Translations under genes and position numbers: made by a program
Shown here: one piece after another, positions 57,554-64,000 of the stretch
How positions within the stretch are numbered: position 1 is the stretch's first letter
Layout of the letters: each line of letters opens with the position of its first letter
Source of the DNA: Isoetes taiwanensis
Taxonomy: Eukaryota; Streptophyta; Lycopodiopsida; Isoetales; Isoetaceae
Direction of reading: 5' to 3'
Assembly: GCA_021234155.1 (NCBI GenBank)
Contig: JAJEKV010000052.1
Span: forward strand, 6,681,358 to 6,745,357
Length of the DNA stretch: 64,000 nucleotides
The notes under the pieces: model-generated
Databases searched by the model: none
Told to the model about the DNA's origin: nothing
What the model saw: only the letters and a program-made list of their open reading frames with translations

Positions 57554-58230
57554 GTCTGCTACTCGACGGGCCATCTCTGACTTCCAGTACTCCTATTCTG
57601 GTTAGTGGTGCGTGCCTTTCAGCCCATATCGGAAAGGTCTTAGTCATCCGCTTTGGTTTTTTGACGTCTAAAATTGGTTGCTTGTTTTATATGCAGGCCA
57701 TTCGATACAAATGGATGCTTTAGATGTTTCTACTGGTCAGGTATCTGCGTATTCTTTACATTGTGGCCTTCTTCTTTCAAGGCTGCAAAAAATGGGTGAA
57801 TAGGCTCGCCAAAACAGGCCTTTGCTCTTTTGCTACTTGTGTCTTCTGCTATCGGCTTAAGATTCGAAATAAAAATCTCTTTCTGTACGGGTCTTCTACA
57901 GCCGTCTTAAGATCGAAATAAAAAAGCTTTCTTTACAGCTTAAGATTCGAGTTTGTGTTAAAATTTTGATCTCAAAACTCTGTTAAATTTCGTTGTAACT
58001 TCTATTGCAATAATAATTCTGATTGTAACTTCTGATTGTTTTTCACAACAATAATTATTGAAATTTGGCCTCTAAAACACGCCTAAATTTAATGAACTTG
58101 GTTGGGTTCAATTCCCAAAAGTCTTTCCTGCTGGATAGGCTTAAATTGAATAAACAAGAAAGAATAATAAAATGATGTCTGATGTCATGTTTAAAATAAA
58201 ATATGATTATATTGCCTTCTAGATTCTAGT
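57554..58230. other. Intergenic, no feature recognised
   Basis: Short open frame 57724-57921 only. A direct repeat of TTAAGATTCGA occurs near 57857 and 57940. Confidence 0.45.
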
Positions 58231-58299
58231 GAATACTGGATTTTTTTTTTTTTTTTAAATATATGCCACGTGTCACTACATGATTGGTTAAAGACATAT

Positions 58300-59060
58300 T
58301 AAAAACAACATTTATTTTTTTTATATGTCATAATAATGCTTCTTTATTTAAAAAATAACTTGTTGATTTTATAATAACTACATATCATATTGTGTAAAAC
58401 AATATACGAATTTTTTTCTCAAAAGACCATTGTAGAATTTTTTTGAAATTACCTATATTTTTATGAGGAAAACAATAATGGAAAACAATGGCACCTTTTA
58501 AAAACTACATATGGAGACAAAATATCAACATATAGAAAATTGGAAACATTTGAAAACAATAATTACTTTTAAAATAATACGTATGAATTTCTTGAAAATT
58601 ACATATCCTTTTTTCGGGAAAACAATGTCGACTTAAAAAACTACAAGTGGAGAAAACAAAACAACACAAGTGGAGAAAACAAAACAACACATATTGAAAA
58701 GGAAAAAACAACTATTTTTTTTTTTCTGTTTTTCACGTGTACTAATATTTAAACCTACATGTGTTTTTTGGAAGATAAACAACGCGTGGCTCCTCAAAAA
58801 AACAGCAGTCAAGAAAAAAACTACACGTCGAAAAAGTTCGGTAAAAACAACTGTGAAAAAAAGGACACGTTGACAAAAAAACAAAAAAATGCCAGAAAAA
58901 CCACCGTGGGATTTTTTTGCCAAAAAACCACTGTCTCTTTGTGCAAATCCGGATAAACGGGCCACGTGGACTTTTGGGGCCATTTTGGTGTTGTTTTTGG
59001 CATAAAACAACACTTCCGTACAAGTAAAAAACAACTGTGGACCAAAATTCGGGGTCAGTG
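58300..59060 (+). repeat. A-rich array of a diverged AAAAAC-NAC-NNNTG motif
   Basis: At least a dozen variants of AAAAAC(A/T)AC followed by a TG-rich half (for example AAAAACTACACGTCG, AAAAACAACTGTGAAAA, AAAAAACCACCGTGGG) occur every 25-45 bp. Two near-exact copies of CAAGTGGAGAAAACAAAACA sit at about 58645 and 58669. The minus-strand open frame through this array is rich in Phe and Cys and looks like a by-product. Confidence 0.6.
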
Positions 59061-59089
59061 TGCGACACTTTGCCAATTCAGACCTCAAT

Positions 59090-59547
59090 GCACATCGAAA
59101 TTGTGTCATCCCTTGTTGCTGCATGTGCAAAGTAGCTGTAAGAATGTCAAACTTGTTCTCTAGGTCCTTTTGGAGCAAATTGACATAGAGAGGAAGATGT
59201 GCTGGACGAGGGACCTTGGAGAAATCATCTGAGGTCAATGCCTCATCAATCCGCTCCCTTTCATCATCATGAATTGAACCTCCAACGCATGTTGGAGGTG
59301 TGGCTGAGCGATATGCACTTCCAACACCTGTAGCAGAGGCAATCTGCTCCCCATCAGCACCATGTGGTGAACCTCCAATGCGTGTTGGAGGTTCGTCTGG
59401 GCCAGTTGCACTGCCAACACCTGTAACGGATGCAATCTTCTCTCCATCATCATGTGTTGAACCTCCAACGCATGTCGGAGGTTCGTCTGGGCCATTTGCT
59501 CTATCAACACCTGTGGGAATTTGCGATGGACAATGCTTATCCCGGCC
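59090..59547 (-). CDS. Repeat-containing open frame, unknown family
   Basis: The minus strand is open from 59547 for about 150 codons before running into low-complexity DNA. It has three repeats of about 30 residues (TGVGSATGPDEPPTRIGG...HGADGEQIAS), then a non-repetitive region: DEALTSDDFSKVPRPAHLPL, YVNLLQKDLENKFDILTATL, HMQQQG. No Met start is visible upstream, so this would be an internal exon or a fragment. It lies next to a LINE copy and may be part of a transposon, or a real exon. I do not recognise the family. Confidence 0.4.
59277..59500. repeat. Three 91-bp tandem repeats with internal palindrome
   Basis: GAACCTCCAACGCATGTTGG-type cores at 59277, 59369 and 59460 are spaced 91-92 bp apart. 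Each contains the inverted pair ACCTCCAA/TTGGAGGT or a close variant. They underlie the 30-residue protein repeats on the minus strand. Confidence 0.88.
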
Positions 59548-59599
59548 CTATTTAATGTCTGCTGTTTAAGATGAGCATTTTTATTGAGAGATCGAGTCA

Positions 59600-60160
59600 T
59601 CATCGCCACTGCGTTCTTTTGCCCACGAAGAAGCCTTGAGACTCATTGCCTCCATTCGCGACGGTGCCCACCATCTTTCGAGGCAGGCGGGTGGATTGGA
59701 GAGCCCCGCCGGGGCAGGGCTCTGTCGGTCTTTGTCAAGCGGGTGCCATTGAGGATGAGTCTCACACTTTCGAGTTGCCCGCCGTTCGGTCGGATCCGGG
59801 CGGATCGCTCCCTTAATGCGACCGGACTTGCCCCTTACATTTCTTGATGAACACACCGTCGATGCGTGCCCGGGTCGTACATTCGGAGAGGTATTGGACT
59901 GCGAGGTCACCTTTGCCCCCGGGTTTGCTCGCTGATTAGGCACTACGGGTCGCGGTGCATGATTTGTATATATTTGGGTGTTTCGCATTTTATATGTTAG
60001 GACGGTTTGTCGTGGTGATGCTGCCACGGTTTTTCCTCGAAAACCCGCCGGGCGGGGTTTTTAATCCGGGCAGTAATCCGCTTGCTGCGTTTTTGTATTG
60101 GGTCCCATAGACCGATTGGTCTCCGTGGACGATAAAAGTACCTTCCTTCCTTCCTTCCTT
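59600..60160 (+). mobile_element. LINE 3' end, plus strand, (TTCC)n tail
   Basis: Contains the last part of the LINE frame (GCCCACCATCTTTCGAGGCA...), the 3' UTR, the hairpin module at 60027-60071, CCGATTGGTCTCCGTGGACG (then ATAAAA instead of TTAAAA), and a TTCC tail (60142-60160). It matches the minus-strand copy at 61008-61570 closely. Confidence 0.9.
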
Positions 60161-61007
60161 TGTAACCGTTATCTTTGTTCGTGGATCTGAGAGACTTCAA
60201 GGGGTGACGAGCAGGCCCTGACGGATTTGGCTGGTCAAAGGGATTAATACCCACCATAGAAAAGTCCCCTAGCTGCTGCAAAGGAATTGAAGAAACCATT
60301 ACTTCCAGAGGGCCGAAATGGGCTGATCTATAATAGTAATCAGTCCCGAAATAAAAAAGTCCAAAAAGCTGAAATGTATAAGGATGCAAATGGTCCGAAT
60401 CATATGTCGTTGAGAATGAAGATGTTGAGATTACTCCTGTAGTAATTCTCTATTAACATCAAGCATTGTACTCTTTATTTATATATAATATAAAAAAACC
60501 CTCGTACCTTTAAAAAAAAAAAAAAAAATCTATGTTTTGGAGACTGGAATTTGTTGAGCATAGGCTAATCTGTAGTAGCTTGCTTTGCTTATTATTTGAG
60601 AGAATCAGTTTGTGGTTTCAAATCCCATGAGAAAGAAGTTTGTAATCCCATAAGAAAGAAGTTTGTTGATAATTATACTTACAAAGAAAGAAATTTGTTG
60701 GTAAAAGTATAATCAAGGGCATTTGGCAGAGGACATACAATCTCATTCAGCTCAGAAACAAATATTTCCCTTGTCTATATAGCATGTTGGGGATAAGTGT
60801 CAAAGGTCATAGGACTTTAGAAGCAAACTCCTATGGTGCAATTGCCTTCTAGAAATAATTTACCCCTTTGTTTGGCCGTGCCCCAAAAGGGTCCAAATTT
60901 TTTTCACATAACACAAACTACATGCTATATTACAACCTTTGATATTTGCAATTAAGATCCCCGTAAAACTTCCTTTTGTTTTGGTGCATATTCATACAAG
61001 GATGATG
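60161..61007. other. Spacer between two tail-to-tail LINE copies
   Basis: About 850 bp of AT-rich DNA with an A17 run near 60507. No gene recognised. Confidence 0.6.
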
Positions 61008-62250
61008 AAGGAAGGAAGGAAGGAAGGAAGGTACTTTTATCGTCCACGGAGACCAATCGGTCTATGGGACCCAATACAAAAACGCGCAAAGAAGCGAATT
61101 CATCGCCCGGATTAAAAACCCCCCCCGAAGGGTTTTCGAGGGAAAACCGTGGCAAAGAATCGACTGGCCGACAAAACCGCCCTAACATATAAAATGGCGA
61201 AACACCCAAATATATACAGTCATGCACCACACCCATAGTGCCTAATCAGCGGGCAGCCAGGCGGGGGCAAAGGTGACCTCGCAGGTCCAAGATTTCCCAA
61301 AGAATGCGACCCCGTGGCACGTCGACGGCGGTGTTCATCAAGAAATGCAAGGGCAAGTCCGCCGCACTAAGGGAGCCGTGATCGGCCGGATCGACCGGAA
61401 CCGGGCAACTCGGAAAGTGTGAGACTCATCCTCAATGGCACCCGCTTGACAAAGACCGACAGAGCTCCCGGCCCCGGCGGGCTCCCCAATCCACCCGCCC
61501 GCCTCGAGCGGCTAAGATGGTGGGCACTGTGGTGAATGGAGGCAATGAGTCTCAAGGCTTTTTGTGGGCACCGGGAACGCAGTAGAGCTGTGGGCCCCAG
61601 GGCTAACACGGGTTGATGTGCTCCCTTGTAATGGGCCATTTTGACCGCTTCTAGAGCCGGGGTCCCGTGAGCTTGCCAAGGAAACAAGCGTCTAGGTACT
61701 CCCGCAGTCGCCACGATCGGCTGTGGCCCCACTGCGACGCATCCGTGCTCCCAGACATTCCATCTGGCGAACCCGATCTCTCTACCCCTCCAACGGGGCC
61801 CCCGGCTGCGGACCCATGGCCGCAGTGTAAGCGGGTGCGGGGAGCCGAGCATCACCCATAGTAACCACTTTACGAAAATAGACGATGTGTCTATCAGTTT
61901 TGCCCGGCAAGAAGCGCAAGAATCCGTTTTCACGCAAATGAATCGATAGGGGACTGAAGGTTTCACCCCAAGTGCCCGTGCCAAAATGCCTTCACTTTTG
62001 CTCAAGTCATTCCAGTCGCGAAAGAGGCGACCGGGCCCCAAACCTCGACCCGTCTGGAAGGGACGGGCTCGACCGGTGCGAGCAGATGTGACCGATGGCC
62101 CCAATCATAGAGCTCGCACGGTGGTTGTTCTCGCATGGCATAGAGCTTTTCGGCCCATTTGTCAAGCGGATAGGCGTCCCAGCCAGGCGAGGGAGGGGAA
62201 CTCCACCCCTAGGTACTTGTAGGTGGGCGACGTGAAGGGCAATGAGAGTT
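61008..62250 (-). mobile_element. LINE 3' part, minus strand, (TTCC)n tail
   Basis: Longer than its plus-strand partner. From 62250 down it has the RT connection (TYKYLGVEFPSL), DKWAEKLYAM, VEVWGP, a thumb-like region and the C-terminal region (KRILA..., SIHHSAHHLSR, SVFVKRVPLRM in another frame). The 3' UTR module is at 61149-61107, the block CCGTGGACGATAAAA follows, and the tail is at 61030-61008. It has several stops and shifts. The GATAAAA variant is shared with the plus-strand copy, so both belong to one subfamily. Confidence 0.9.
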
Positions 62251-62988
62251 GTCCCACCCACCCCTCCCCAAAATACCCCCACCATAATTGTATAATACAT
62301 GTATGAAATTAAACCATTAAGTAATTTATTTCAAACCATATAGTATCTTAGAGAGTTTGCTATACTTATACCCCTTTGTTACTTAAAGCTATTATTAGAT
62401 TTAAGGAACTCACTGTTGTACCTATCTCTAATAGGATAAGTCAGTTGCTTGAGTGCTTTGTCCTTTTCAACATAATTTCCTTTCTATTTTTTTACCAAAA
62501 GACAAACTGTTAATGCCCCTGGACGACTCAAAATCAAAGCAACTTAATGTCATGAATCTACGCAAAAACAAGAAAAATACTTGGAAAATACGTAAGAAAT
62601 GCGGAGGAAATTCGGCGAAGAACCTAATATATAAACAAGAATCAAGAGTAAAATGGCCCAAAGGCAAGCAGGAACACGAGACAGATGGCTAGAAGTCTCA
62701 AGACTGGCATTGAACTGGAATGGTTCGACGAGAAGGAGGTGCCTCCTTATATATCTAGGCCAACGGTCAGGATCGCACCACTCCAATGGTTGAGATCACG
62801 CCAAGCGTCGCACATGCATGTAGGTTCTAGAATATTCTAGAACCTCCTGAAAACAACCCCGCATATGAGAAAGACGTGAAGAAATATCTTTAACAAGTAT
62901 TGGTAGCACATTTGGCAAAGGTGTGTGACTTATAACTAGAAGGTTGCAAGTTTAAACTTTGTCTTGTGCAACTACCCTTTTGCATCCG
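62251..62988. other. Intergenic, no gene recognised
   Basis: Moderately AT-rich with incidental open frames. GGTTCTAGAATATTCTAGAAC at about 62823-62843 is a perfect 21-bp palindrome containing GAATATTC, like a heat-shock-element core. Confidence 0.45.
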
Positions 62989-63057
62989 TGTGACGACCAT
63001 CTTTTGTACGTACGAGTATAATATTCGTATGATACGAATGTCCGTATGATCGTCACA
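62989..63057. repeat. 69-bp imperfect palindrome, TGTGACGA...TCGTCACA
   Basis: The ends TGTGACGACCAT and ATGATCGTCACA are inverted copies (11 of 12). The interior is also largely self-complementary around AATATT and CGTATGATACG. It could be a tiny foldback element. The TGTGACG end recalls the LTR fossil at 37417, so it may also be an LTR scrap. Confidence 0.7.
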
Positions 63058-63625
63058 CTTGTCTGAATTGCCTAGGACCTAAATTTACAACAAACGAGGG
63101 TTAGGGACCCAAATTTGTTATAGTAGGGCATAACACCCAAGTTCTAGGGTGTTATCCGCCTTAGCAAACTGGACTGGGCCCGAGAGTTTTATGGTGGTTT
63201 TATGGTAGTTTTGTGGGGGTTTTATGGTGGTTTCCATAATATGCTAGGTATTTATGGCCATCTAGCATAACGAGCTAGGTGTTTATGGGCTTTTCTCTAT
63301 TACTTGTGGTGTGGGTAACACCACTACAACCAATGGCTGAGATCTAATCTCAGCTATAAAACTCGAGGCCACATTGTTTAGGAGAAGCTAATGCATAAAT
63401 AGCTATAGCAAAACATTTACTTATGTACCTACGAAGGGGCTCATCCATAAGGAGCTCGCTATGTCTTCACCCTGATTGATACACGCGTCTTCGCCCTGCA
63501 CTCATTCAACGAAGGATATAGAATGTGAAACACATGTCCATTTTTTCACATAGAAACAAAATTTGACAAAAGCACTGGGAGGCAAAGAAACAGTTACAGA
63601 ATGTATGGTTGTGGTGTATTTATGG

Positions 63626-63778
63626 TTTATTTATTCATATTTATCACTATTAAATTGTTGGTGTGTGACATAGACAGGTACGAGTGTTACACAGACAGGT
63701 ACGCGAGACCGAATTTATGGGTTTATTTATTCATATTGACCACTATTAAATTGTTGGTGTGTTACATAGACAGGTACG
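63626..63778 (+). repeat. 96-bp period direct repeat in dehydrogenase promoter
   Basis: TTTATTTATTCATATT, CACTATTAAATTGTTGGTGTG and ACATAGACAGGTAC are repeated at a distance of 96 bp (starts 63626 and 63722). An additional ACAGACAGGTACG (about 63690) lies between. The region precedes the TATA box of the gene at 63918. Confidence 0.88.
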
Positions 63779-63868
63779 CGCGCGAAACGTAGTCGTGACA
63801 AATACGTAGACAAACTATATAAATAAACCCCTTATTAAGCGGATGGACAGGATAGGGTAGAGCAGAAC

Positions 63869-63876
63869 TATATAAA
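63869..63876 (+). promoter_or_regulatory. TATA box of the dehydrogenase gene
   Basis: TATATAAA lies 42 bp before the ATG, preceded by a second TATATAAATA at 63816-63825. The first is close to the ATG, so the leader would be very short. The upstream one gives a more usual leader. Confidence 0.6.
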
Positions 63877-63917
63877 CCCATTACTAGTAAACGTGTGCCC
63901 GGCGTTGCATAGCAGAT

Positions 63918-64000
63918 ATGGGTCGTGCATGCTTTTCATCCAAAACTGTTGCCGTTGTTACAGGGAGCTGCCGCGGAATCGGCCTTCAAATTGTCCGGCA
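63918..64000 (+). CDS. Short-chain dehydrogenase/reductase, 5' end (cut by window)
   Basis: The first 27 codons are MGRACFSSKTVAVVTGSCRG and IGLQIVR. This has the beta-strand TVAVVTG and the glycine motif TGxxxGIG of the NAD(P)-binding Rossmann fold of classical SDR enzymes. The IG-LQIVRQ continuation resembles the plant (+)-neomenthol dehydrogenase/salutaridine reductase/carbonyl-reductase-like group, which reduce small carbonyl compounds with NADPH in the cytosol. The reading frame is open to the window end. Start chosen as the only ATG in frame, just downstream of the TATA box. The subfamily is an inference from very few residues. Confidence 0.8.
   Translation, partial: MGRACFSSKTVAVVTGSCRGIGLQIVR

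Noticed and set aside
58633-59060. Phe/Cys-rich continuation of the minus-strand frame
   Set aside because: Arises from the A-rich motif array; only the part beyond 59090 looks like protein.

Overview
The window is nuclear DNA of a land plant. A seven-exon gene for a chloroplast YbaB/EbfC-family protein (STIC2-like) has plant-type GT-AG introns and a serine-rich transit peptide. Other host pieces are a plant-type catalase fragment, an ELO fatty-acid elongase fragment, and the first 83 bases of a short-chain dehydrogenase at the right edge. The sequence does not fix the lineage. A large, repeat-packed genome such as a fern or conifer would fit, but this is an inference.

Left part (1-8.1 kb): an ELO fragment, then a long decayed LINE (about 2.3-7.44 kb) with coiled-coil ORF1, APE endonuclease, reverse transcriptase (YADD) and a C-terminal Cys/His motif, ending in a (TTCC)n tail. 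The 3' end of a Ty3/gypsy chromovirus follows on the minus strand. Next comes an array of eight palindromes at 8.2-8.4 kb and about 3 kb of featureless AT-rich DNA.

Middle (11.5-32.4 kb): a complete-looking Ty3/gypsy element (12016-22378, minus strand, perfect 5-bp target duplication) is nested in the LTR of an older element. It carries an extra RNase H domain between protease and reverse transcriptase, and a LINE fragment has inserted into it. A duplicated anonymous segment (copy 1 at 22.5 kb, copy 2 at 31.7 kb) is interrupted in copy 1 by a 0.72-kb LINE 3' end and then by a 7.1-kb insertion. That insertion has an A-B-A-B repeat layout, a 5.7-kb pyrimidine-rich body, and four small hairpins with invariant stems and variable loops.

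Right-middle (32.4-50 kb): a 4-kb foldback structure with 1.5-kb inverted arms, an LTR fossil, a MITE with a duplicated end, two direct 180-bp repeats, and a four-exon pogo/Tigger-like transposase gene spread over 5.6 kb on the minus strand. All three introns have consensus sites and compatible phases, but the gene carries four breaks. The catalase fragment lies just beyond its 5' end.

Right part (50-64 kb): a LINE tail, two inverted-repeat elements with related termini just upstream of the STIC2-like gene, the gene itself, a poly(A) retroposon scar, a (TTC)n-tailed retroposon, a repeat-containing open frame of unknown family, two tail-to-tail LINE copies, a small palindrome, tandem repeats, and the start of the dehydrogenase gene with a good TATA box. 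The only host genes that look functional are the STIC2-like gene and, as far as visible, the dehydrogenase start. No CRISPR, rRNA or tRNA gene was seen.
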